NCBI GenBank assembly: GCA_031280335.1
Contig: JAITGZ010000053.1
Span: 1 to 20,543 of the forward strand
Direction of reading: 5' to 3'
Source: Deltaproteobacteria bacterium
Lineage (GTDB): Bacteria; Desulfobacterota; Desulfovibrionia; Desulfovibrionales; Desulfovibrionaceae
Length of the DNA: 20,543 nucleotides
Shown: one piece after another, positions 1-7,343 of the stretch
How the letters are laid out: the number at the start of each line of letters is the position of its first letter
Numbering within the stretch: position 1 is the stretch's first letter
Program-made: the position numbers and the translations under genes
Notes under the pieces: generated by a model
What the model was told of the DNA's origin: nothing
What the model saw: the letters and a program-made list of their open reading frames with translations, nothing else
Database searches by the model: none

Positions 1-2
1 AC

Positions 3-695
3 CTGCACCTGGCTGAAAGCGCGGCGGAAACAGCCAAAAGTTTGGAACTGCATGGCTGCCGCCCGGTGGAGTGTTGCCGCCGCGCCGGACTGCTGGGTCC
101 GCGCACCCTTGCGGCGCACGGAGTGGATTTGAATGATGAGGAGATGGATTTGCTGGCCGGGGCTGGTGTAAGCGTAGCGCACAACCCGCGCAGTAACATG
201 AAGCTGGTTTCAGGCGTGGCGCCTGTGCCCGATCTGCTGGCCAGAGGCTGCAATGTGGCTCTGGGTACGGATGGCGCGGCCGCCAACAACCGCCTGAACA
301 TGTTTTACGAAATGTCCGCCTGCGCCTTGCTGCACAAGCTGGAGCAGGGCGACCCGGCCTGCCTGCCCGCCCAGAGCGTGCTGGATATGGCCACCTTGCA
401 CGGGGCCAGGGCATTGTGCTGGCCTGAACTGGGGCACCTTGTCCCCGGCGGACCAGCGGACCTGACCGTGTTGGATCTGCGCCGTCCGGGCATGGTGCCC
501 ATGCACAACCCGATTTCGCACCTGGTTTATGCCGCAGGAGGGGATGAAGTGCGCCTGACCATGGTGGAAGGCCGCGTTTTATATGAAGACGGGCGCTTCC
601 ACACCCTGGATTACCCCGCGCTAATCCATGAAGCTGCGGAGCTGGCCGCACGTCTGCGTAACCGGAGGGCCGCGGGCGGGCGGCCTGGGGCATGA
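3..695 (+). CDS. 5-methylthioadenosine/S-adenosylhomocysteine deaminase (amidohydrolase), 3' part
   Basis: The open frame runs in from the left edge, so the N-terminal part, including the first metal-binding histidines, lies outside. The visible part starts with LHLAES, the 'HLAE' strand motif of the MtaD/SsnA-like amidohydrolases, followed by HNPRSNMKL and then GTDGAAANNRLNMF, which carries the metal-binding Asp and the substrate-contacting region. The C-terminal end has the usual small beta domain (GGPADLTVLDL). The enzyme deaminates MTA, SAH or adenosine to the inosine analogue in the cytoplasm, as part of purine and methionine salvage. A TTG codon at position 42 lies within the conserved fold and is not the start. 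The stop overlaps the murJ start by ATGA, so the two are translationally coupled. Substrate choice among MTA, SAH and related compounds cannot be read from the sequence. Confidence 0.85.
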   Translation: MHLAESAAETAKSLELHGCRPVECCRRAGLLGPRTLAAHGVDLNDEEMDLLAGAGVSVAHNPRSNMKLVSGVAPVPDLLARGCNVALGTDGAAANNRLNMFYEMSACALLHKLEQGDPACLPAQSVLDMATLHGARALCWPELGHLVPGGPADLTVLDLRRPGMVPMHNPISHLVYAAGGDEVRLTMVEGRVLYEDGRFHTLDYPALIHEAAELAARLRNRRAAGGRPGA

Positions 696-2269
696 GGGCG
701 CTTGCCAGGGCGCAGCGCATGGGCCCGGCCGCCGTGCTGCTGGCTGCCGGGGTATTCGTCTCGCGTTTCATGGGGCTCATACGCGACAAGATCATCTCCT
801 ACCATTTCGGGGCCGGGCTTGAAACAGATCTGTACAACGCCGCCTTCGTCGTCCCTGATTTCATCAATTACCTGCTGGCGGGAGGGTATTTTTCCATCAC
901 GCTCATTCCCCTGCTGACCGGTTTTTTTCAGCGGGACGAAAAAGAAGGCTGGGCTTTTTTTTCCGCCGTCTTCTGCTGGGTCTCGCTGGCCGTGCTGGCC
1001 CTGACCGGTCTGGCCTGGTTCCAGGCCCCGCTTCTGGCCCGGCTTTCCGCTCCCGGCCTGGACGACCCGGCGGCCCAGGCCAGGCTGGCCTATTTTTTGC
1101 GTCTTGTGCTGCCGGCGCAGATATGTTTTATGCCCGGGGCCTGCTTTAGCGCCCTCTTGTACATGCGCCGCCAGTTCATTGTTCCGGCCTTGGCACCCTT
1201 GGCATATAACGGGGGCATCATTCTGCTGGGTCTGCTTTTCCTCCGCCTGTTTCCCCAGCGGGGGATGGAAGGCTTTTGCTGGGGCGTGTTTGTCGGGGCG
1301 GCCCTGGGCAGCTTTGTCCTGCCCTGGCTGGCCGCCGGAACGGGGGGGCTGAATCTTGCGCCGCGCCTGTTCCATCCGGGGCTGAAGGCTTTTTTACTCC
1401 TGGCCCTGCCCCTTATGCTTGGGCAGTCCATTGTGGCCCTGGATGAACAATTGCTGCGTTTTTTCGGTTCCCTGGGGGGAGAGGGGGCGATCAGCAAACT
1501 CAACTACGCCCGGCGCATCATGATGGTTCCGGTGGGTGTGGTGGCCCAGGCCGCCGGGGCGGCCTCCTATCCTTTTCTGGCAGCTCTGGCGGCCTCCGGG
1601 GACAAGGTTGGTTTTGAACAGGCGATGCGCCGGGCGCTTCTGACCTCCCTTCTGGTGATCATTCCTCTTTCCTGCTGGATGATCGCCGTCTGCGGCCCCA
1701 CCATACGCCTGATCTTCCAGCAGGGCATGTTTTCCGCGCAGGCTGCTGAAAGCACGGCCCTGCTCCTGGCCGTCATGCTCTGCGCCGCCCCCCTCTGGGC
1801 CGTGCAGCAGGTAATCGGCCGTGGTTTTTACTCCCACCGCGACACTGTAAGCCCGGTGCTGGCCGGTACGGCCGCCGCCGCCCTCAGCCTGCCCTTGTAC
1901 TGGCTGCTGACCCGTATATGCGGCGCGCCGGGAACGGCCTTGGCCGGGGTATGCGGATTGACTCTTTATGTGTTCTTTTTGTTGCGCGGCTGGGGCAGAC
2001 GCTTTGGCGGCGCGGCCCTGCGCGGCCTGGGCCGCCGGGTAGCGCTGCTGTTGGCCCTTTGCGCTCCCTGTGCCCTGGCGGCGGGCCTGGGCGGGGCACG
2101 GGTGGAGGCCCTTTGCCCCGCCAGACCCATCATGGCCGCCCTTTTGAATCTTGGCGCGTCTCTGGCGATTTTTATCCTCTGCCTGCTGCCTTTGGCCCGC
2201 CTCTTTGCTCCATCCCTATGCAAAGAGGCGCTGGAGACGTTGCGTGGACTGCGGAAAAAGCATATATAG
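692..2269 (+). CDS. murJ: Lipid II flippase MurJ (MviN family)
   Basis: This 525-residue protein is hydrophobic throughout and fits the 14-helix MATE-like fold of MurJ, whose usual length is about 510-530. The N-terminus carries the family signature (SRFMGLIRDKIISYHFGAG, then DLYNAAFVVPDF), and the central part has the typical 'SKLNYARRIMMVPVGVVAQA' type region followed by ASYPFLAALA. The family moves lipid-linked peptidoglycan precursor (lipid II) across the inner membrane and is normally essential. The ATG lies within the stop of the preceding deaminase gene (ATGA overlap), which supports this start even though no strong Shine-Dalgarno sequence is visible. A functional link to the deaminase is not known. 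No truncation or frameshift is seen. Confidence 0.93.
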   Translation: MRALARAQRMGPAAVLLAAGVFVSRFMGLIRDKIISYHFGAGLETDLYNAAFVVPDFINYLLAGGYFSITLIPLLTGFFQRDEKEGWAFFSAVFCWVSLAVLALTGLAWFQAPLLARLSAPGLDDPAAQARLAYFLRLVLPAQICFMPGACFSALLYMRRQFIVPALAPLAYNGGIILLGLLFLRLFPQRGMEGFCWGVFVGAALGSFVLPWLAAGTGGLNLAPRLFHPGLKAFLLLALPLMLGQSIVALDEQLLRFFGSLGGEGAISKLNYARRIMMVPVGVVAQAAGAASYPFLAALAASGDKVGFEQAMRRALLTSLLVIIPLSCWMIAVCGPTIRLIFQQGMFSAQAAESTALLLAVMLCAAPLWAVQQVIGRGFYSHRDTVSPVLAGTAAAALSLPLYWLLTRICGAPGTALAGVCGLTLYVFFLLRGWGRRFGGAALRGLGRRVALLLALCAPCALAAGLGGARVEALCPARPIMAALLNLGASLAIFILCLLPLARLFAPSLCKEALETLRGLRKKHI

Positions 2270-2275
2270 AGGGTC

Positions 2276-2304
2276 TTGGGGCAAATTAACTTTGAAAATA
2301 CATT
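2276..2304 (+). promoter_or_regulatory. Candidate sigma70-type promoter ahead of the ahb-hemB block
   Basis: TTGGGG (2276-2281), a 17-nt spacer and TACATT (2299-2304) lie in the AT-rich gap between murJ and ahbC, about 60 bp before the ahbC start. The -35 match is only fair, so this is a weak prediction. The gap also holds the A/T-rich stretch ACTTTGAAAATACATT, similar to stretches near 9987 and 11199. Confidence 0.3.
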
Positions 2305-2364
2305 TTTTTATTGGGACTGCCGCCACCGGCTGAACCAACCCAAACAAGCGGGCGGATATAGAAT

Positions 2365-3558
2365 ATGATCGGCATTTCCAAACTATACTGCGGACAGGTG
2401 GAGCCTTCGGATGCCCTGCGTTACCAGCGCGCCTCCGGTAATTTGCCTTCCCATTTGCTGCAGTTTTCCAAAGATAAGAAGCCGGTGGTGGTCTGGAACA
2501 TGACCAGGCGCTGCAATTTAAAGTGCGTACATTGCTATGCCAAGGCCGTGGCGGGCGGGGAGGACGCCATGTCCACCGCTCAGGCCAGAGCCATGATTGA
2601 CGATCTGGCGGCCTACGGCGCGCCGGTGCTGCTTTTTTCAGGAGGCGAACCCCTGGTGCGTGAGGATTTGCCGGAACTGGCCGGCTACGCCACCAGCAAA
2701 GGCATGCGTGCGGTCATCTCCACCAACGGCACGCTGATCAGCCGGGAAAAGGCCAGGGAACTCAAGGCGGTGAACCTTTCTTATGTGGGCATTTCCTTGG
2801 ATGGGGGCGAAGAGGTGCATGACCGTTTCCGGGCCGCGCCCGGCTCCTTCCGCCAAGCCATCCGGGGCATAGAAAATTGTCAGGCCGAGGGACTGAAGGT
2901 GGGGCTGCGCTTTACCATCAACCGGCGCAACGCGGCGGAGGTGCCCAAACTCTTCCGTTTGCTGGAGGATATGAACATACCGCGCATCTGTTTTTATCAC
3001 CTGGTCTATTCCGGACGGGGTTCCGATCTCATCCGTGAAGACTTGGACCACCGCGAAACCCGTGCCATGGTCGATCTGATCCTGGATGAGACCCGCGCTC
3101 TCTTTGATAAGGGTTTGAGCAAGGAAGTGCTGACGGTGGACAACCACGCCGACGGGCCGTATCTGTGGATGCGCCTGCAGCGCGAAGACCCTCGTCGGGC
3201 GGAAGAGGTGTTTGAACTGCTCCAGTTCAACGAAGGCAATAGTTCGGGCCGGGGGCTTGCCTGCATATCCTGGGACGGACAGGTACATGCCGACCAGTTC
3301 TGGCGTGAACACAGCTTTGGCAATGTGCTGGAGCGGCCTTTTTCCTCCATCTGGGATGATCCGTCCATTTTTCTTCTGGCCCAGCTCAAGGAAAAACACA
3401 AACACCTCAAGGGGCGTTGTGCTGTGTGCCGTTTTTTGGGCATTTGCGGGGGTAACTTCCGCGCCCGGGCTGAAGCGGTTTACGGCGACCCCTGGGCGCC
3501 TGATCCGGCCTGCTATTTTACGGATGAGGAAATACGCCCGGAGCAAAGGCCGCAATGA
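2365..3558 (+). CDS. ahbC: 12,18-didecarboxysiroheme deacetylase AhbC (radical SAM)
   Basis: This 397-residue radical SAM protein has the CxxxCxxC motif for the SAM-binding [4Fe-4S] cluster at C50, C54 and C57 (CNLKCVHC), and the glycine-rich FSGGEPLVR strand that contacts SAM. A C-terminal cysteine group at C352, C355, C361 and C383 fits a second, SPASM-like cluster site. The N-terminal MIGISKLYCG and the stretch LPSHLLQFSKDKKPVVVWN are as I remember them for Desulfovibrio AhbC. The enzyme removes two acetate side chains from 12,18-didecarboxysiroheme to give Fe-coproporphyrin III in the cytoplasm under anaerobic conditions. The ATG has GGCGGA 9 nt upstream. It is followed after 42 bp by hemB and then by ahbD. 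This location next to heme genes separates it from NirJ, MoaA and PqqE relatives. Confidence 0.9.
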   Translation: MIGISKLYCGQVEPSDALRYQRASGNLPSHLLQFSKDKKPVVVWNMTRRCNLKCVHCYAKAVAGGEDAMSTAQARAMIDDLAAYGAPVLLFSGGEPLVREDLPELAGYATSKGMRAVISTNGTLISREKARELKAVNLSYVGISLDGGEEVHDRFRAAPGSFRQAIRGIENCQAEGLKVGLRFTINRRNAAEVPKLFRLLEDMNIPRICFYHLVYSGRGSDLIREDLDHRETRAMVDLILDETRALFDKGLSKEVLTVDNHADGPYLWMRLQREDPRRAEEVFELLQFNEGNSSGRGLACISWDGQVHADQFWREHSFGNVLERPFSSIWDDPSIFLLAQLKEKHKHLKGRCAVCRFLGICGGNFRARAEAVYGDPWAPDPACYFTDEEIRPEQRPQ

Positions 3559-3600
3559 TTTTCTTGCTGCTTCTCGCTCAAACCCGCAGGGAGGGATGTA

Positions 3601-4587
3601 ATGAGTGAATTTTTTCGGGGGCGGCGCCTGCGCATGACCCAGCGCCTGCGGGAATTGACGCGGGAGACGGAACTGCGCCCCAAAGATCTGATCATGCCTT
3701 ATTTTGTGCTGGAAACAGAAGAAAAAGATCTGGTTAGGCCCATATCCTCCATGCCGGGGCAGGCCCAGCTGTCGCCGGACATGCTTGAGGCCGCCGTGGA
3801 GCGGGCGGTGCGGGCCGGACTTGGGGCGGTGATACTCTTCGGCCTCCCGGTTAAAAAGGATGCGGTGGGTTCCGGGGCCTATGCTGAAGACGGGATAATC
3901 CAGCGGGCCACGCGGCGGCTCAAAGAGCGCTACGGCCAGGACTTGCTGGTGATTACGGATATCTGCCTGTGCGAGTACACCGCGCATGGGCATTGCGGGC
4001 TGCTCAGTCAGGAGGGGGAGGTACTCAACGACCCCACACTGGAACTTCTGGCCCAGACAGCCCTTTCCCACGCCCGGGCCGGGGCGGACGTGGTGGCCCC
4101 TTCGGACATGATGGACGGGCGTACGGCGGCCATACGCGAGGCCCTGGACGACAGCGGTTTTGTCAATTTGCCGATCATGTCCTATGCCGTCAAGTACGCT
4201 TCAGCCTTTTACGGCCCCTTTCGTGAGGCCGCCGCGTCCGCCCCTAAATGCGGCGACCGCAAAAGCTACCAGATGGACTCGGCCAACCGGCTTGAGGCCC
4301 GGCGTGAGGCGGAGGCGGATGCCCTGGAGGGGGCGGATATCCTGATCATCAAGCCAGCCGGTCCTTATCTGGACATAATCCGGGATCTGCGCGAGCGCCT
4401 GGATTTGCCTCTGGCCGCCTATCAGGTCAGCGGGGAATACGCCTTGATCAAGGCCGCCGGGGCCAACGGCTGGGTGGACGAAAGCGCCGTAACCCTTGAA
4501 TCTCTGCTGGGGATCAAACGGGCCGGGGCGGATATGATCATCAGCTACTTCAGCGCTGATTTGCTGCAAAAAGGGCTGCTTGGATGA
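3601..4587 (+). CDS. hemB: Porphobilinogen synthase (delta-aminolevulinic acid dehydratase)
   Basis: This 328-residue protein is full length for HemB. It condenses two 5-aminolevulinate molecules to porphobilinogen, the common precursor of siroheme, cobalamin and heme. Both active-site lysines are present: K198 in SYAVKYASAFYGPF and the Schiff-base K251 in ILIIKPAGPYLD. The metal loop DICLCEYTAHGHCG has cysteines at 122, 124 and 132, which marks the zinc-using type and not the Mg-only type with Asp in these positions. A strong ribosome binding site (GGGAGGG) stands about 6 nt before the ATG. It lies between ahbC and ahbD in the same orientation, so tetrapyrrole precursor supply and the late Ahb steps are probably co-transcribed. 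Confidence 0.96.
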   Translation: MSEFFRGRRLRMTQRLRELTRETELRPKDLIMPYFVLETEEKDLVRPISSMPGQAQLSPDMLEAAVERAVRAGLGAVILFGLPVKKDAVGSGAYAEDGIIQRATRRLKERYGQDLLVITDICLCEYTAHGHCGLLSQEGEVLNDPTLELLAQTALSHARAGADVVAPSDMMDGRTAAIREALDDSGFVNLPIMSYAVKYASAFYGPFREAAASAPKCGDRKSYQMDSANRLEARREAEADALEGADILIIKPAGPYLDIIRDLRERLDLPLAAYQVSGEYALIKAAGANGWVDESAVTLESLLGIKRAGADMIISYFSADLLQKGLLG

Positions 4588-4594
4588 AAGAACA

Positions 4595-4627
4595 CATCGC
4601 TCGCCCTGATGAGGCGATGGATTTTTC
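4595..4627 (+). terminator. Weak hairpin plus T-run after hemB
   Basis: CATCGC (4595-4600) pairs with GCGATG (4614-4619) across a 13-nt loop, followed by ATTTTTC. The stem is only 6 bp, so it could act as a leaky terminator or attenuator between hemB and ahbD, not as a strong end. Confidence 0.35.
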
Positions 4628-4643
4628 AAACAATTGTTTAACA

Positions 4644-4679
4644 GCGGGCCAAGCCGGCCGGCGAGGCTTGGGCGTCCGC
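4644..4679 (+). promoter_or_regulatory. Imperfect hairpin in the ahbD leader
   Basis: CCAAGCC (4649-4655) pairs with GGCTTGG (4665-4671), and an outer GCGG (4644-4647) can pair with CCGC (4676-4679). No T-run follows. It ends 20 nt before the chosen ahbD start at 4700, so it may affect translation or mRNA stability. No known riboswitch class is recognised. Confidence 0.3.
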
Positions 4680-4699
4680 GTTCATGGGGCATTGCAAAA

Positions 4700-5809
4700 A
4701 TGAAACGCCCCCAAGGACACGGGGGCGGGGATGCCGCCCAGGCCGGGCCGCGCCTCATCGCCTGGGAGGTTACCAGGGCCTGTAACCTGGCCTGCAAGCA
4801 CTGCCGGGCCGAGGCGCACCCCGACCCCTACGCGGGGGAGCTTTCCAACGCCCAGGCCAGAATCCTCATTGACGGCTTCAGAGAGAGCGGCGACCCCATT
4901 ATTATTTTTACCGGGGGCGAACCCTTGCTGCGGCCGGATATCTTTGACCTGGCCGCTTACGCCTCCGGCCTGGGCCTGCGTTGCGTCATGGCCCCCAACG
5001 GTACCTTGATCACGCCGGAAAACGCGGCCAAAATGCATCACGCCGGCATCCAGCGCTGCTCCGTGTCCCTGGACGGGGCCGAGGCCGCGTCCCATGACGC
5101 CTTCAGGGGCGTAGCCGGGGCTTTTGATGCCTCCCTGCGCGGGATCAGGCATCTTAAAGACGCGAGTCTGGGCTTTCAGATCAATACCACTGTAACCAGG
5201 GACAACCTGCGCGACTTTAAACGCATTTTTCAACTGGCTGAAGATTTGGGAGCCGAGGCTTGGCACATATTTTTACTCGTGCCCATGGGCCGGGGCGCGT
5301 CCCTGCGCGATCAGGTGATCAGCGCCGCTGAATACGAAGAGACCCTGAACTGGTTCTATGACTTCCGCCGCTCTACCTCCATGCACCTCAAAGCCACCTG
5401 CGCCCCGCACTATTACCGCATCATGCGCCAGCGGGCCAAGGCTGAAGGCCTGCCCGTAACGCCCGAACATTTCGGGCTGGATGCCGTAACCAGGGGGTGT
5501 CTGGGCGGCATAGGCTTCTGCTTTGTCAGCCACAGCGGCCAAGTGCAGCCTTGCGGCTACCTGGAACTGGACTGCGGCCAAGTCAGCCGCGCCCCCTTCC
5601 CCCAAATCTGGCGCGAGGCTGAAATATTTTTGCAGTTCCGCAATCAGGCGGCATATGAAGGCAAATGCGGACGCTGCGAGTATCACCGGGTCTGCGGTGG
5701 CTGCCGGGCCAGAGCGCACAGCCTTACCGGCAGCCACATGGCCGAGGAGCCTCTGTGCAATTACACCCCGGCCTTGGAAGCGCGTCAGGGAAGGGGTGCG
5801 GCCGGATGA
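4700..5809 (+). CDS. ahbD: Heme b synthase AhbD (radical SAM)
   Basis: This second radical SAM protein of the pathway has 369 residues from the chosen ATG. The SAM-cluster motif CNLACKHC gives C28, C32 and C35, followed by FTGGEPLLRPD. A C-terminal CxxC...CGGC region with a final Cys (about residues 323-353) fits the second [4Fe-4S] cluster known in AhbD. RLIAWEVTRACNLACKHCRAEAH before and across the first motif is typical of AhbD as opposed to AhbC. The enzyme oxidatively decarboxylates two propionates of Fe-coproporphyrin III to vinyls, giving heme b. An upstream in-frame TTG at 4634 would add 22 residues across a hairpin region and has no ribosome binding site, so ATG 4700 is preferred, although its own Shine-Dalgarno is weak. 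The TGA overlaps the next start. Confidence 0.9.
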   Translation: MKRPQGHGGGDAAQAGPRLIAWEVTRACNLACKHCRAEAHPDPYAGELSNAQARILIDGFRESGDPIIIFTGGEPLLRPDIFDLAAYASGLGLRCVMAPNGTLITPENAAKMHHAGIQRCSVSLDGAEAASHDAFRGVAGAFDASLRGIRHLKDASLGFQINTTVTRDNLRDFKRIFQLAEDLGAEAWHIFLLVPMGRGASLRDQVISAAEYEETLNWFYDFRRSTSMHLKATCAPHYYRIMRQRAKAEGLPVTPEHFGLDAVTRGCLGGIGFCFVSHSGQVQPCGYLELDCGQVSRAPFPQIWREAEIFLQFRNQAAYEGKCGRCEYHRVCGGCRARAHSLTGSHMAEEPLCNYTPALEARQGRGAAG

Positions 5810-6345
5810 CCCATCCCAATACCCCGGTCATACCGGAGGAACTGGACGGCGGCAGTCTGGAGGCTGCCGGTGTGGAAAGCTCCAGGCCGGAATTTCTGGA
5901 CGCCCTGGACAGACGCCTGCTCGGTGCCATTCAATCCGGCTTTCCCCTGGAATCCAGACCTTATGCCTTGCTGGGTGAATCCCTGGGGCTGACCGAGGCG
6001 GAGACCCTGGCCAGGGTACGGGCTTTGCGGGCCAAAGGAATCATCCGCCGTATGGGAGCCAATTTTCAATCTTCCGAACTGGGTTTTTACAGCACCCTCT
6101 GCGCCGCCGCCGTGCCGGAAGACCGGCGGGAAGCCTTTATCGCCTTGGTCAATCAACGGCCGGGGGTAACGCACAATTACCTGCGCCAACATGCCTATAA
6201 TATATGGTTCACGCTTATCGCCCCCTCCAGAGAAGAGGCCCTGGCCGAGATCGCGGACATGGAGAGCGCTTCCGGCCTGCCTGTACTCAACCTGCCGGCG
6301 GAAAAGCTCTATAAGATCAAAGTCGATTTTGATATGGAAGAATAA
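5806..6345 (+). CDS. Siroheme decarboxylase subunit (AhbA/AhbB family, Lrp/AsnC-like)
   Basis: This 179-residue protein has an N-terminal winged-helix part (DALDRRLLGAIQSGFPLESRPY, then GIIRRMGANF) and a C-terminal AsnC/Lrp-type ligand domain (PGVTHNYLRQHAYNIWFTLI, residues roughly 110-135). These features match the AhbA/AhbB/NirDLGH family, which decarboxylates siroheme to 12,18-didecarboxysiroheme and does not act as a regulator. The known Desulfovibrio enzyme is a heterodimer. The IIRRxGxNF and THNY...YNIWF patterns lean towards the alpha subunit (AhbA), but I cannot settle this by eye, so no symbol is given. No partner gene is in the window. The ATG overlaps the ahbD TGA (ATGA), which fixes the start. 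A longer frame beginning at 5665 reads through ahbD sequence and is rejected. Confidence 0.85.
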   Translation: MTHPNTPVIPEELDGGSLEAAGVESSRPEFLDALDRRLLGAIQSGFPLESRPYALLGESLGLTEAETLARVRALRAKGIIRRMGANFQSSELGFYSTLCAAAVPEDRREAFIALVNQRPGVTHNYLRQHAYNIWFTLIAPSREEALAEIADMESASGLPVLNLPAEKLYKIKVDFDMEE

Positions 6346-6463
6346 TTTTTTACCGGATCCCCCCGTACGCCCTGCCAAAGGGTTTTTAAACCATCGCCTT
6401 GGGCGGCTGAGCTTTCGGCGCGCCCGGACCCGTATTTGATAAACGCTTCCGAAAGGAATAATC

Positions 6464-7231
6464 ATGTTTGAACTGGATCTGTGGATTGTGCTGGCTCTTT
6501 TGCCGGTTTATTTTGCCGCCGGCTTTATTGACAGTGTGGCCGGCGGGGGCGGGTTAATTGCCGCTCCCGCCTTTCTGCTCACCGGCACATCGCCGGATCT
6601 GGTGCTGGGTACGAACAAGCTGGCCGCCTGCATGGGGACGGCTTCTTCCCTGATCAATTACGCCCGCAGCGGGCTGGCCCTTTGGCGCATGGCGGTGGTG
6701 GGGCTGCCTGCCGCCCTGCTGGGTTCTTTTCTCGGCACCAGGGTAATTCTGCTTTTCGACAGCGCCTATATAGGCCGCCTCATTGTGCTGTTGCTGCCCC
6801 TGGGCGTAGCGGCCACGCTCATTCCCAAAAAAGACCGGGGCCGTAAGGAACTGACCCGGGCCGGGCTGTATGTGTTCACTCCGCTGGTCTGTCTGCTCAT
6901 CGGTTTTTACGATGGTTTTTTCGGGCCGGGCACAGGCAGTTTTTTTATTCTGGCCCTGCATCTGGCCACGGGGGTGGGGTTGCTCCAGGCATCGGCCACA
7001 GCCAAAATATTCAACTTGGCCACCAATCTGGGGAGCCTGGCCGTATTCATCTTTTACGGCAAGGTACTTTTCGCCCTGGGGTTGCCCCTGGCTCTGGCCA
7101 ATATAGCGGGTAACCTCCTGGGCAGCCGCATGGCCATCAAAATAGGTGCCGGTTTTGTGCGCCGGGTATTGAGCGTGTCCCTTTCCCTGCTCTTTTTTTC
7201 CCTGCTCTGGAAGTTCTACCTGGGGGCTTGA
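6464..7231 (+). CDS. TauE/SafE (TSUP) family permease, YfcA-like
   Basis: This 255-residue integral membrane protein has about eight hydrophobic segments. The N-terminal GFIDSVAGGGGLIAAPAF and the following LGTNKLAACMGTASSLINY form the conserved TSUP repeat, closest in pattern to E. coli YfcA. A second copy of the repeat appears as GFYDGFFGPGTGSFF and SATAKIFNLATNLGSL. TSUP proteins are proposed to move small sulfur- or carbon-containing anions such as sulfite, sulfoacetate or thiosulfate. In a presumed sulfate reducer a sulfur anion is plausible, but the substrate is not visible. AAGGA lies about 8 nt before the ATG. The gene sits 118 bp after the ahb block and ends with an intrinsic terminator, so it may be the last gene of that transcript or have its own promoter. 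Confidence 0.85.
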   Translation: MFELDLWIVLALLPVYFAAGFIDSVAGGGGLIAAPAFLLTGTSPDLVLGTNKLAACMGTASSLINYARSGLALWRMAVVGLPAALLGSFLGTRVILLFDSAYIGRLIVLLLPLGVAATLIPKKDRGRKELTRAGLYVFTPLVCLLIGFYDGFFGPGTGSFFILALHLATGVGLLQASATAKIFNLATNLGSLAVFIFYGKVLFALGLPLALANIAGNLLGSRMAIKIGAGFVRRVLSVSLSLLFFSLLWKFYLGA

Positions 7232-7298
7232 AGGCCATCGTAGCAGCGATGGTTCGAAAAGTTTTGCCGGTGCCCCGGCACCCCCAAGCCGTAACTGT

Positions 7299-7335
7299 GC
7301 CGCTTGGCGGCGCGGAAAGCGCCGCGCGGCTTTTT
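7299..7335 (+). terminator. Rho-independent terminator of the TSUP permease gene
   Basis: Inner stem GCGGCGC (7307-7313) pairs with GCGCCGC (7319-7325) around a GGAAA loop. After a TTG bulge, an outer stem GCCGC (7299-7303) pairs with GCGGC (7326-7330), directly followed by TTTTT. A second small hairpin, CCATCG/CGATGG, occurs at 7233-7250 just after the stop codon. Confidence 0.75.
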
Positions 7336-7343
7336 CGGATGTT

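Noticed and set aside
611..1375. 254-codon - strand frame opposite murJ
   Set aside because: It has low-complexity Gln/Gly/Lys composition without family features and lies antisense to a clear murJ.
2638..4071. Long open frame of 477 codons on the - strand opposite ahbC and hemB
   Set aside because: It is antisense to two well-recognised genes, resembles no family, and arises from the high GC content of the third codon positions.
4634..4699. TTG start of ahbD giving a 391-residue protein
   Set aside because: The extra 22 residues are encoded by hairpin-forming leader sequence, are unlike the family, and have no ribosome binding site.
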